Source: Corylus avellana (taxonomy: Eukaryota > Streptophyta > Magnoliopsida > Fagales > Betulaceae). Taken from it: DNA of 64,000 bases. The notes below the pieces were generated by a model. That model searched no databases and was not told where the DNA came from. It saw only the letters and a program-made list of their open reading frames with translations. Position 1 is the stretch's first letter. Every line of letters begins with the position of its first letter. The position numbers and the translations under genes are program-made. The stretch spans positions 11,744,571-11,808,570 of the forward strand of contig NC_081550.1 in the NCBI RefSeq assembly GCF_901000735.1, read 5' to 3'. Shown in pieces: positions 11,434 through 21,830 of the stretch.

Positions 11434-12764
11434 TTGTTGTGAAATTTATTTAACTCGCAAGTGTACGAATCGATTGTAGTTAATAGATTGCAAGGGCGAG
11501 GTCGACCCACAGAGAAATGTATTTTTGAAAGAGCAATTTAAATCTCAACTAATTAAATCCTAACCTATTTCCAAAAGTGTTTTTTTGAATTTGGTTTTGA
11601 AAATTAAAAGACTAATCATAAACTAAATAAACTAAGTAAATCAATAGATAAAGGCACTAAGGTTGCGGAATCTACACTCACCAAATTATAACAACATATT
11701 TTATATTCATCAATATTAATCCGAAGTTCTCACGATTACTATGCTTCAAATAATTAATCAAAACCGTCTCATGTATCCTTTATTGACCAAATCACAAAAG
11801 GAATCTAAATTTAATTGAAACACCAGATATATCCGTAGAATAAATCACAAGGGAAATTATCCTAAATCATCAAGCGTATCATTGAATCACAACAAGATAT
11901 CCAAGAATCATGCCACATATTGAAAAGAAGTAAAACAATTGAAATAATAAACCAATAAAATCGGAATAATAAAAACTTACAATAAAGCGATGTTGTTCTT
12001 CATTGGTGAGGCTTCATCCCCAACCTTAGTTGAGAATTTAGCTCCACACGACTATGAAACTAAAACCTAAACCTAAACCGAAAAAAAAAAACTAACCTGA
12101 AAGAAAAGTTGTGGATTACATTTTGTCTCCAAAATTGTATCCCAAAACTAGTCTCTAGAATTGTATATATTTTTTTGAATGCAAAGAGGTCTATTTATAG
12201 GCTTAGGAAGCCTAGAAGCCCTATTAAACCTAGATAATTTGGAGGTCTGTCTCCCAGCCAAAATAGAAGTCTAAATTCGGAATAGGATTTATCCAAATTT
12301 GTGTCCTTTTATTGCGGGGCGATTTTGGCATAGTAGCCGTCATAATTATGAAACTCTTATTTCATAACGAATTGTATTATTTTGAGTTAGCTTTCCAATT
12401 ACGCTTGAATCATTTCAATCCGATATTTGAGCAGAAAGTTATGGTCAAAATACGGAGACATGTGCAGAATCTGAATTTGAATCCAATCCGAAATTTTATC
12501 CAATTTGAACTTGAATCCAATCTGATCTTTAATCCAATTTAACATTTTCTTGGATTTGGTTAAACTTAACCATATCATCTAGGTCTTCTCAAAGTATGCT
12601 TTCTTCCAAACTTTGCATTTTTCCCTTTAAAGTTGTAGTTTTTCTTCAATGACCTAAAAAATACTAAAAACACAAAATTAACACAAAATATTAAATAACG
12701 ATACAACTAAAGGATAAACTAATATTAATAAAGAGATACAAATATGGAATATTTAGCACTTATT
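11434..12764 (-). repeat. 5' LTR of the 5274-12764 element
   Basis: Plus-strand ends are TTGTTGTGAAATTT and TTAGCACTTATT. It shares the substitutions AAGGGCGAGGTCGACCCAC and GAAATTT, and a deletion of about 45 bp, with the LTR at 63-727 rather than with its own 3' LTR. Confidence 0.88.
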
Positions 12765-13428
12765 ATTACACACAACCTGATATTGTATTTTCATTTAATT
12801 TACTAGCAAGATACAATTTTGCACCAACTCGAAGGCATTGGAATGGGGTTAAACATGTTCTATGTTATCTTCGTTTAGCAACTGACATGGGATTATTTTA
12901 TGCAAGAGATTCAAATTCACAATTAGTTGGATATGCAGATGCGGGTTTTTTTTTTCTGATCCGCATAAAGGTAGATCTCAAACAGGATATCTATTTACAT
13001 GTGGAAGTACTGTTATTTCATGGAGATCTGTCAAGCAAACACTTGTTGCTACTTTTTCAAATCACTTAGAGATTATTATAATTCATGAAGCAAGTCGGGA
13101 ATGCATATGGCTAAGATCAGTAATTCAACACATTCAAGAAAAGTGTGGTTTATCCACAATCAAAGATAGCCCGACAATATTATATGAAGATAATGCTGCT
13201 TGTATCACACAGATCAAAGGAGGATATATCAAAGGTGATAGAACCAACCACATTTCACCGAAATTCTTTTATACACATAAGCTCCAGAAGAGTGGTGATA
13301 TTGATGTCAAGCAGATAAGATCAAGTGACAATTTGTCAAATTTATTTACCAAAACATTACCAACTACAACATTTAAGAAGTTGGTGAATAACATTGGAAT
13401 GCGCCGACTGAAGGATCTTTCATTATAA
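12765..13428 (+). pseudogene. Copia RT end and RNase H
   Basis: Begins with TQPDIVFSFNLLARYNFAP, continues with RRHWNGVKHVLCYL and NSQLVGYADAG, then RNase H. Recognisable parts are HEASRECIWLRS, ILYEDNAACITQIKGGYIKG with the catalytic Asp, DRTNHISPKFFYTHKLQ and IRSSDNLSNLFTKTLP. It ends at TAA 13426-13428. A frameshift near 12945-12960 at a T run, and a second change near 13065, break the frame. RNase H would remove RNA from the RNA:DNA hybrid during reverse transcription; here it is a relic. Confidence 0.92.
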
Positions 13429-13676
13429 ACAATTGAAGCTCTTCATGCTAATGAGTGGGAGTAAAATGATTATGCTGATTGTACTCTTTTTCCTTCGCTA
13501 AGGTTTTTCCTACTGGGTTTTCCTTTGCGAGGTTTTAATGAGGCAGTCCTAAAGCATACGAAGGCACACAGCAATATTGTACTCTTTTTCCTTTGCCACA
13601 GGTTTTTTCCCACTGGGTTTTCCTTGGCAAGGTTTTAACGAGGCATATTCTTAGTGTATGGTCATCCAAGGGAGAG
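13429..13676 (+). other. Copia 3' UTR with duplicated motif and polypurine tract
   Basis: Two copies of a module of about 65 bp containing CTGGGTTTTCCTTTGCGAGG or a close variant, near 13486-13553 and 13582-13648, are followed by the polypurine tract AAGGGAGAG (13668-13676) immediately before the LTR. Confidence 0.8.
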
Positions 13677-13983
13677 TGTTATGAATGCATTCATGCATTT
13701 GGTGGATGGCCTTTTAGTTCCATCTCTTGGAATTCTACACATTCATGTCATCTTTTAGAATTCTTATAACATCCATGTAATACATTGATGTACCCTTTTG
13801 TTTTATATTCCCCCTTTCATATTTCTTAACCTCTCATTATGATTCCATGCATATAAAAGGAAGTATTGAGTTATATGTAAAATACACAACAATAGAGAAG
13901 AATCATACATAGTTCTTGAAGAACTAGTTACACATATTGCAATCTCTTTATCTTGTCTTATTATTTTCTTTGATTTTACAACA
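13677..13983 (+). repeat. 3' LTR of the Copia element
   Basis: A 307-bp LTR from TGTTATGAATGC to TTTTACAACA, placed straight after the polypurine tract. It includes a TATAAAAGG-like box near 13852. The matching 5' LTR is outside the window. Confidence 0.85.
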
Positions 13984-14029
13984 TAAAATTAATTTTATTA
14001 TTTAAAAAAAAAAGGTTGAAAAAAACAAG

Positions 14030-14975
14030 GGTGGTTAGCTCTGCCTCCCCCAGGTGCATGGGATGGCTGAGCCACCCCTAGAGGATGGATCGGCCACCAC
14101 TAAAGGTAGGGATTTGAAAGCGTTTTACTTCTCTTCCAAATATATAATTAATTTTCCATTTACACAACAAATTTTCAAATAGAACCATCAAGAAACCATG
14201 CAGGATCGAATAATATGTGAGCAATTGAACGTGTAATAAACTAAATGTAATTGAAATTGGGCAGCACTTATATTCTATGGGTGTAAATGTGTCTGTCATG
14301 CCATGGCAATAGCATTCAAAACGAGTAATTTTTATAATCATCGCAACCAGCCCCATGTATTTGCATATAACAAAAAAGCAAAATGAAACCTTTCAAAAAC
14401 TTGGAAACTCATACAAGAACTGGAAAAAAGAGAGAACGAAGAGAAAGAACTAGGTCTTTGATGGGCGATGCAGAGGCTTTGCTTAGGCTATGAACTTGGT
14501 AAATCATAGCCCTTGTTTATTTATAAACATCATGGGGGTGGCCGGCCACCCCCAGAAACATCTTGGGGTGGCTTGGCCAGCCCCAAAAACATCTTGGGGG
14601 TGGCCAGCCACCCTATTACTGAGACGGTCAGCCACCCTCAGAAATTGCTCGGGGGTGGCCGATCCACCCCCTAGTGGGTGGTCGGACCATCCCCAGTTAC
14701 CTAGGGGTGGTCGGACCACCATCTAAGGGTGGTCTGGCACCTCTGTTTTGCTTTTTATTTATTTTTTAGTTTTTGTATTATTTTTAATTTTTTATAAATT
14801 TTAGTATTTTTGTTTTTATTTTAGTAAAGGTAATTTTGTCATTTTGTTAAATTTGAGGGTACATTGTCATTGTTTTGGTAGTTTTGGGGGTAAATTGTCA
14901 CAATTGATAGTTTGGGGGGTAGATTGTCATTGGGGTGGTAGTTTGAGGGGGTTAAGTGGACTTTACCCAATATTT
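14030..14975. mobile_element. Non-autonomous MULE-type element with GC-rich palindromic modules
   Basis: The right part (14830-14975) has the repeated 'no-signal' phrases typical of one plant MITE family (TTGTCATTGTTTTGGTAG, GGGGGTAAATTGTCAC, GGGGTTAAGTGGACTTTACC) and matches the right arm of the intact element at 45477-45847. The central part (14030-14100 and 14530-14740) consists of short inverted GGGTGGCC/GGCCACCC modules, including a perfect 20-bp palindrome at 14534-14553. The left terminal repeat is not found. Sequence at 14100-14520 is unlike the rest and may be captured or inserted DNA. The apparent ORFs here only reflect the repeat. Confidence 0.6.
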
Positions 14976-16998
14976 TTATACCATTGAGACCTTATTGCAA
15001 ATCAGTATAACCATATGGATTGATTTTACATTTTTCGCCTGATTTTGCAGCATTTTCATCAATTTCAAAGGTCAAATAGCTTGGGTGGCTTTATTTGGAT
15101 TGAGGTTTGTTAAGACCAATTAAGGTATAACTTCAACCGTTAGTGACATTGGTTCAGTGGTCTCAAGGCAATTCTCATGTCATTAGGCATACACTAGGGA
15201 GAAAATTCAACTCTCACAATGAGAATCACTCACTCCTAGTTAGTGTTAATCACTTTGGGTCCTATTGATGCCCTAATAGAGTTGGGTCAAGTTATGATTC
15301 AATGGGTCTTGAGGGAATGCTTGTGGTTCTTCCCCCATCTATGCCCCTCTTAACCAATTTCTAGAGGTAATGAGCAATTTCCAATGAGTATGTGCTACTA
15401 TGGTAACACCCAAGTAGTTCTAACATGTTAGAGTTGCCTTTAGGTCAAAGATGCGGATTGAACAGATGATTATTGAAAGAAATGTCTTGCAAATTGCAAC
15501 AATGTAATTATGCTTGCATATTGTACAAGGTGAAAACAACAATGGTATGCTTCTTAGCCTTGATTCTACATATCCCCTTAGGATGTGTTGGTTTCTATCC
15601 TAAGGTTTATCTCAAGTTTCAATATGAACAAAACTTTCTTGGTGCAAATTTTGGGTCGGGTTCTTCATTTTGCTTTTCGGGTCTTCTAAGGTGGGCTTTC
15701 ACAAATCGATGATGGTAGGGTCCTTATGAGTTGCTGCAAAACAGGAATGGGTGAGAAGATCTTCGGCCAAAGCAAAGATCCTCTGATGCTTAAGTTAGCA
15801 TGGGGTGAAAGGGGAGGATAAGGAATTAACTTGAGTTTTTGGTGTCTTATGGATCCTACCTTCTTGGTCAATCATTTTCCTATTTATATGGCTTTTCTCC
15901 TTTGCCTATGTGAAGTTTTTTTTTTTTTTTTTGTGTGTGTGGCTCTTTTGGTTGAGGGTTTAATGCATCATTCTTGTCAGGCAGTCCAATTGTGATGTGA
16001 CCGATTACTGAAATGCCAGAGACTATGTGTCTCCATAGGGAAGAATCCACACTTGTCACGTAACTTGCGTACATGAAGTGAGCTCAAGAAGTGCATGATT
16101 GACACGACACCTACTTTCACACACGGGTTGTCATTGAAGAGTACGAAATGTATACACCGAGTCCATTGTAGATAATTTGTTGGTTTCTGAGATCGGGGAC
16201 GTCACTACTCGGAGACCCGCAAGTATTGTCTTCCCATAATCTATACGGTTTGCAAGATTGAGTACGCTATGGGGTTCCAATTAGTTCTCATGATGTGTAA
16301 TTATTATTCTTTAATGCAAAATGACCCTTGTCACGTCTATATGATGGGTTGTGATGTGTGCGGCATGGCGATCCCTTAATTAGTCATTTCTTCTATTGAA
16401 AATTCAAAGATACGTGTCTGCAACAGGTCTCATTATGCGTCAAGCATGGGAAAACGTGTGGAAAAACTTTATAGGCTCATATGGTACTTCAACTAGCCAA
16501 CTCAAGCCTTGATCCTTCAGGATCGACGGCCAACAGAGAAGAATTTCTTCGATCATGGTTGGGCTTCCATAAGAGGGTTGCTCCTCAATATTGCGATCAG
16601 ATTGGGCCTTCGTTACCAGGCCGATCCCTAACACTTTCAAACTGGGTTGGAGAGGATTTCCTCCAACCCACTCTAATTGTGACGACCCGCTTGATAAAAA
16701 ATGTGATGTTTTTTTGAAAACATATCACAAGTAAAGTGAATGGTCGCAGTGGCATGGCGATACCGCAATATGCCTTGAACTCGTGCATTAACCTGATTGA
16801 TAATATAATAAGTCTCATAGAGCTATATGCATAATCCATGGTTCACCAGAGTTTATATCTATGCAGCAGAAATTAAATGACATTAGACATGACATAACAC
16901 ATTTAGAGTTGTTTAATACATCTATGAAAATAAAGTCTTTCATACAAAAGAATGACTACACAAAAGTGTCACAAGCGACACAAGCCATATACAAAATA
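14976..16998. other. Unassigned DNA
   Basis: No gene could be supported. Short open frames at 15473-15712 and 16481-16717 have no recognisable motif. A box-A-like TGGTTCAGTGGTCTCAAGG near 15148, with a weak box B about 60 bases on, could be a worn SINE. A local hairpin (GGGTTGGAG ... CTCCAACCC) is present near 16643-16671. Confidence 0.5.
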
Positions 16999-18307
16999 GG
17001 GAAAAATGCACTTTACCCCCCTGAAGTTTGAGGTCTTTTTGAATTTGAACCCCAATGTTTAAAAATTTGCAATGTACACTCCTAATGTTTCAAAAATTTG
17101 CAATTAAAACCCTTCGTCACTCATTATCATCTAAGTAAACGAAAAGTTCATCAAATACGTCTCACGTGATATTTTTAGGCTAAGTCTCTCCATATTGTAC
17201 CTAACCCACTGCATGAAATGACCACAGTGCCCCTCATTAAACCCACGCCTATTTTTAACAAAGTTGTGAAGCTCCGTTTGTTTGCTAACCTACCCACACA
17301 ATAGCGCTCCAAAACCCACTCGACAGCGACGACAGCAGCAAACCCAAGTTGAGGACAAAGCATCATTTTCTTCTTCGTGGTTCTCGTCTTTCTTCGACCA
17401 AGAGCACATAAATTGTCGCGAAGTTGGCTTTCTTAGGAGGTATGCCCAAGACATTAGAATCACCTCATTTTCATGTAATTTTCGAGGTAGAGTTAAAGTT
17501 AGGGTTTTAAGTAAAATTAGGGGTTTTTGGGGAATATTGTGGGTTCTTGTAATTTATTTTGTTGTGTAGTTCTTAAATTACTTGTATAGTTTAGTACTTG
17601 CCATTGACTTGTGAAGTTTCAATTTGTGAAATTACTTGTATATTTTAGGGTTTTCTATAACGTTGATAGATGATGGTAATTTGGTTACTTTCAAATGTGA
17701 TCAACAACAAAATAAATAGTACTCAGTAAAATTTGTAAAATTTGTCTTTGCATCAAGCTTTTTAGTAAAATTTGTGAATCATTATTATTATTGTTGATCC
17801 TAATCTAACAATGTAACAAATTATAATTGACATGATGCTTCTAGAGATTAGCAAAACTGTAGAGAAGAAACTTTATGAAAATTATCCTACCATTTCTTAA
17901 CAGAAATCCTTCTTATCTAGATAATTATGTAACTATTCAAAATATGGTCTTAAAATTGAAGCACAGATGTGTACTCCATTTTTAGCTGTAACACAGGTTC
18001 ATAAAACAAACATCATGTAATATCAACATGTGACCATGTTGTATACTTCCATAATATCTTACATATCTAAGAACAGTGATGCTAATACTATCCCAATGAC
18101 TTGCTCTTAATTAATGTGCAAGTAGACTAATTATGTATTAGTATATCATATAGGCCATTATCCAAAATAATATTATTATTTTTGGTAACACTGAACATGT
18201 AGTAGCACTGAACATAATACCTCTATACCTCTATGCGTAGTAATATTATTTTTGGTATGGTTGATAATTGACATTCTACCTCTATATGAACATAATACCA
18301 GAACACG

Positions 18308-18470
18308 ATGGATACCTCAAATGAAGGTACAAGCTTTTTTGGTTCAGCTCATAGTAGTGCTTCATCTTCAGTGCAACGCCTTTGCTTCTACGAGCGGCCC
18401 ACTATTATCAAAACTGCCAACACTAAGAAAAACTTTGGAAGGAGGTTTGTGAGTTGCAAAAATTGGAAGG
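18308..18470 (+). pseudogene. GRF-type zinc finger protein fragment
   Basis: From ATG 18308 the translation is MDTSNEGTSFFGSAHSSASS, then a GRF-like module: LCFYERPTIIKTANTKKN followed by FGRRFVSCKNWK. GRF fingers in plants usually read C-x-C-G ... T-x-x-N-x-GRRF-x-x-C; here the second Cys of the first pair is Tyr, so the site is damaged. The exon seems to stop near 18470 and no continuation is recognised before the poly(A) run at 18527. Such proteins are often carried by, or sit beside, MULEs. Its role is unknown. Confidence 0.5.
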
Positions 18471-18519
18471 CAAGTACTTGATATTTTATGTAATCAAGAT
18501 ATCAACCTTCATTGTGTAC

Positions 18520-18551
<32 letters not shown>

Positions 18552-18582
18552 TTAGTTTTTAGTTTATTTAGGTTGGTGATTA

Positions 18583-19676
18583 TTAGTTGTAATGTGTTTT
18601 GCAGATTAGGAGTTGGCCCTTGAATGGTCCTTTTAGGAAGCACCTATTTACCCCTATGACATGCCTACAATCCTCTAAAAAGCCTTTCTTCATGGCTGCC
18701 AGAGAAACATATATTCTTTGAAATTTTGGAGCCAAATTTGGGTTTGGTCTATCCACTTTCATCATAACACAGCTTCTATTTTTAGTCTACCTCAAGGTTT
18801 CACAATAGTATCACAAACTCCCATATTGATCCTCAAGCTTACCATATATCTTTTTTTTGGCCTTCCTCCTAGCTCTATACATCTTGCTTGGATTTACATC
18901 CACACTCCATTTATCCTTAACTTCATGTTGGATTACATCCAAAGGCATGTTGGGCTGAACCCTAAACTTCTCAATTAGCTTGTTGGCTATCCAAGTTGAG
19001 TTGACTATGGTGTTTCTGTAGTTCCGACCACAAATGCGCTTAGAGTTTAAAGATCTTACTTGAAATGATTCTTCATCAAGCATCTTTCTTGTACACACCC
19101 GGTACTTACATTTGGCATCTCTACATACCACTACGCACTTCCTTGTTTCATTTTAAAAAAAAAAACATCTGATGTCCTTCCCCCTCTTAAGCTTATACAC
19201 CATAACAGCTTCCCTAAACATTTTTGTTTGGGAATTTCATCTCAAGATGAATGACTGGATTACCTAGATCCACAACATGGAAATCTTATCATGCCACCAA
19301 GGGTCATTAAGATCAACCCTCCCTTCATCCTCATCTTCATCCTCTTCCTCACATTCCTCTTCATCAACTCCACCCTCCCCAAAAGATACAATGAATAAGT
19401 GCACTATGGGAGGCAACCATAACTAGCACATCATGGTCAAATGTAATCAAATTCAACCCATTAACTAGGCTTTTATCAGGTTCTTAAAAAAAATATTAAA
19501 TCCCCTGAGTTGTCCACATAATGTCCACATATAGCTTTCAATACAAAGTATGACGATTCATTAGGGTCAACACTTTCTGTATGGACTGTCACATCACCCC
19601 CCATGTATTCACATCCAACTTTCCTATTGAATCTACCCCCATAATGGACCTCAAACACTAATTTTGAATTGGCCAT
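18583..19676 (-). pseudogene. MULE (MURA-type) transposase remnant
   Basis: Minus-strand pieces in order: N-terminal PB1-like domain at 19476-19676 (MANSKLVFEVHYGGRFNRK and AICGHYVDNSGDLIFF), an acidic linker near 19300-19390 (DEEECEEEDEDEDEG followed by DLNDPWW), the DNA-binding part at 18811-19131 (CRDAKCKYRVCTRKM, VNPSKMYRARRKAKKKIYG), and the start of the catalytic domain at 18583-18765 (FQRIYVSLAAMKKGFLEDC, VNRCFLKGPFKGQLL). In active proteins the last motif is IGVDGCFLKG with a catalytic Asp; Asp is replaced by Asn here. The C-terminal half (rest of DDE, SWIM finger) is missing. Several frame breaks make it non-functional. Confidence 0.75.
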
Positions 19677-19690
19677 CCTACAAAGTGAAA

Positions 19691-19994
19691 TAAATATTTG
19701 TAATAAACAAAATAAAAGATATACAATTATAAGGGGTTAAATAGGGGACCACTACTTTTGGACAATAATAAAAGATATACAATACTTTGGAAAAAATAAT
19801 AATAATAATATGACCACTAATAATACAAGAATCACAAAATGTACATAACCCAACTAAATAGGGAACCACTAATCATGGAAGAATCACAAAATGTAAACAA
19901 ATAATGCTAATGTCTGGTATTAAAAGGCATAAGCATTAATGTTTCCATAGATTATTTACTTATATTTTTTATCATTTATTTATTCATTCATTCA
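19691..19994. other. AT-rich spacer
   Basis: About 300 bp with local direct repeats (AATCACAAAATGTA occurs twice near 19830-19895). No gene or element was recognised. Confidence 0.5.
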
Positions 19995-20395
19995 CTCATT
20001 CATTTCTGATTTGACATTTGAAATTGCTTCTCCTCCATCCCATTCTCATGATGTAAACTGGAAACCAAAACAATTTTTGGGTTTTGTGATTTTCCCAACT
20101 CAAGGTCATCATCATCATCACAGGAAACGTTTTTCTTCACGAGCTCCTTTTCAAGCAATGTGAGCAACTTTATCGAAGTGACTTGTTCAGAACACTTAAT
20201 TGAGGAGCAAACCATTTCCTTGAAAAGTTTAATGTTGTCGTTTAGCTTGTTGACAACCTCCTCCCAAGAACCCTCTTGTGATTCCTGTTGGAGAGATATA
20301 TATCCCACAATTTTAGCAATAAAATGCAAGAGTTCAACCATATTTGTCAGCGACTGCAATAGCCTACCATAGCAGGCACTATGAAAAGCCAAAAA
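19995..20395 (-). pseudogene. Fragment resembling a plant FUSC/ALMT-like membrane protein
   Basis: The minus-strand translation VEPNFWFLAFHSACYGRLLQ, then MVELLHFIAKIVGYISLQQ, FKEMVCSSIKCSEQVTSIK and LELGKSQNP, recalls the cytosolic part of plant fusaric-acid-resistance-like (FUSC, ALMT-related) transporters. This is recognition by motif style only. The open frame appears to start inside the adjoining LTR sequence (20412 onward), so that start is artificial. The fragment lies between a decayed MULE and a truncated LTR, which suggests a captured or rearranged gene piece rather than a gene. There is no transmembrane segment in the fragment. Confidence 0.4.
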
Positions 20396-20411
20396 CCAAA
20401 AATTGGGTTCC

Positions 20412-21300
20412 ACCCATCGAAAGTGCAAAGTGATGCACGAGTGCGATCGAGTACACTTGGCCGACCTAGCAGTGCGGAAACCTTAAAATTAGCTTATAAA
20501 TATCATTCTTTTCTATTGTAAATATATGGAGACGCGCCGGGGGCGCCGTACTTTGTCAATTTTTGACTTTTCTGGGTTTTAGGAGCTTTGAAGTCCAATT
20601 CTTTTGTAAGTTTGTAAATTTCAATGAAGTATTTCAGTTTCTTTATGATTTTTTGTGCCATGAGAGGCTAAATCTTCAACTAAGGTTGAAGATGAAGCCT
20701 CACCATTGATTAGTTTTATATTTTTATGTTTTGTTCGTACAAATCCGTCGTTTAATGTAATGTATGTTCGTTTTAATTCAATTGTGTGACAAAATTGTGA
20801 TTGATTGTTGTTTATAAATCGTGAAAATATTGGATATTCGTTGTGTTTCATCCAATAGATACATCGAATGATTTGATTGAGACTTATGTCCATTGTGATT
20901 TATGGATACAATGGATGATTTGATATCAATTGGATATTCGTTGTGATTTATAATAGAGATGGATTCATTGAATGATTCAATAGGTTTATAAAAAACAATA
21001 GAACATATATAGGGTTTAATTTTTTGTCGGATGCATAAATGAAAACATGAGAATGTATGCTTTGATTTGGTGAGGTGAATTATAAAACCTTAGTCGTTTA
21101 TCTTTTGATTATTTTTATTTTATTTAGTTTATGTTTGTTTATTTTCAAAATCAAAATCATTCGGAACTAGGTTAAGATATAATTGATTTAGATAGAAGTT
21201 TATTTACACAAACACAATTCCCTGTGGATCCACTTCGCACTTGCATAATCTGTACTACACACGACTCATACACTTGCGAGTAATTATAATTTGCACATCA
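20412..21300 (+). repeat. 5' LTR of the second gag-only element (5'-truncated)
   Basis: Matches 24907-25806. It starts within CCCATCGAAAGTG and ends TTGCACATCA. A TATA-like CTTATAAATATC lies near 20492, just after a GATCGA palindrome. The first ~370 bp of U3 are missing and replaced by the gene fragment at 19995-20395. Confidence 0.85.
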
Positions 21301-21306
21301 AGTTTT

Positions 21307-21324
21307 TGGCGCCGTTGTCAAGGA
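21307..21324 (+). other. Primer-binding site, tRNA-Asp type (two mismatches)
   Basis: TGGCGCCGTTGTCAAGGA, six bases after the LTR end AGTTTT spacer. It has two changes against the tRNA-Asp complement. A second copy with different changes lies at 25813-25830. Confidence 0.85.
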
Positions 21325-21545
21325 TTTGTCTCTTTGTGAAAATTGATTTTTGTTTGAATTAATTTTATTTTTGTACTAGTTTAGGTAGATTTTTGTTTTC
21401 TTTTCTTTTTGCAATTTTATTTTATTGTATTTGTTTTTGTTTCTGAGATTTTATCTAACCACAAAAAAAGAATAAAGAAAAAAGGAAAAAGAAAAGTTTG
21501 GTTGTTTTTGAGTTCTGTTGCAGTTTCGAAAAAATCACACCCTGC

Positions 21546-21696
21546 TAGTGCGATCAATTGCACCACACCTCCGCTCAAGCGCACTCAAGCACACGCCCAG
21601 CAAGAGATCGCACCTGCGCTCAATCCATCTCGCGCTTGCACTCAAGCACATTGCACACTTGCGCTCGATCGTACTTACCTGCGCTCGAGCGCACGT
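21546..21696. repeat. Cluster of GC-rich palindromes in the leader
   Basis: Contains GTGCGATCAATTGCAC, GCGCTCGATCG and GTGCGCTCGAGCGCAC-like words in the same position (between PBS and gag) as the cluster at 11083-11217 of the other element. Confidence 0.75.
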
Positions 21697-21830
21697 CCAG
21701 AAATCAGCCTCAGCAAACCATAAGCAGCTAAGTAAAAAAAAATTGCAAATTCTTTTTGTCCTTTTGTGTTTTGTGTTTTTATTTTTATTTTCTGTATTTT
21801 TGTTTATTCTATTGTCAAAAAAAAAACCAA

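Larger units (their letters stand above)
5274..12764 (-). mobile_element. Complete gag-only LTR retrotransposon (TR-GAG-like), minus orientation
   Basis: The order on the minus strand is 5' LTR (11434-12764), tRNA-Asp PBS (11411-11428), leader, a broken gag-like frame (9414-10874), about 3 kb of apparently non-coding DNA, polypurine tract (6644-6658) and 3' LTR (5274-6643). The flanks ATTGC (5269-5273) and ATTAC (12765-12769) are a 5-bp target duplication with one change. No protease, RT or integrase is present anywhere inside, so the element needs enzymes in trans, as described for plant TR-GAG elements. It sits inside Copia RT and itself carries a solo LTR (6923-8198). Its two LTRs differ by an indel of about 45 bp. 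Confidence 0.88.
828..13983 (+). mobile_element. Truncated Copia retrotransposon (TNT1/Tork type) interrupted by Gypsy LTR insertions
   Basis: Four collinear pieces of one Copia polyprotein can be followed across the region: integrase (828-1215), reverse transcriptase N-terminal part (2617-3601), reverse transcriptase C-terminal part (4948-5273) and RNase H (12765-13428). A 3' untranslated region, polypurine tract and 3' LTR follow (13677-13983). The breaks between pieces coincide with LTR insertions bounded by 5-bp target duplications. Removing these rejoins codons, so the Copia element is the older host. The 5' LTR, gag and protease are not in the window. In-frame stops, internal deletions and a poly(A) frameshift make it inactive. 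Confidence 0.9.
16999..19690. mobile_element. Decayed Mutator-like transposon with two convergent gene remnants
   Basis: The left end begins GGGAAAAATGCACTTTACCC and continues with blocks such as AATGTTTAAAAATTTGC, a style common at MULE ends. It contains a GRF zinc-finger remnant on plus (18308-18470) and a MURA-type transposase remnant on minus (18583-19676). No right terminal repeat is visible. It may have been lost in the rearrangement that truncated the LTR at 20412, so the outer limits are uncertain. Confidence 0.5.

Noticed and set aside
14490..14726. ORFs on both strands at the GGGTGGCC modules
   Set aside because: The repeated GVAGHPQ-like peptides only reflect the GC-rich palindromic modules; no start context or family match.
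21518..21830. N-terminal part of the long 21518-22399 frame as a real protein
   Set aside because: It runs through the palindromic leader and a T-rich tract; the apparent continuity with the virus-like segment looks fortuitous.
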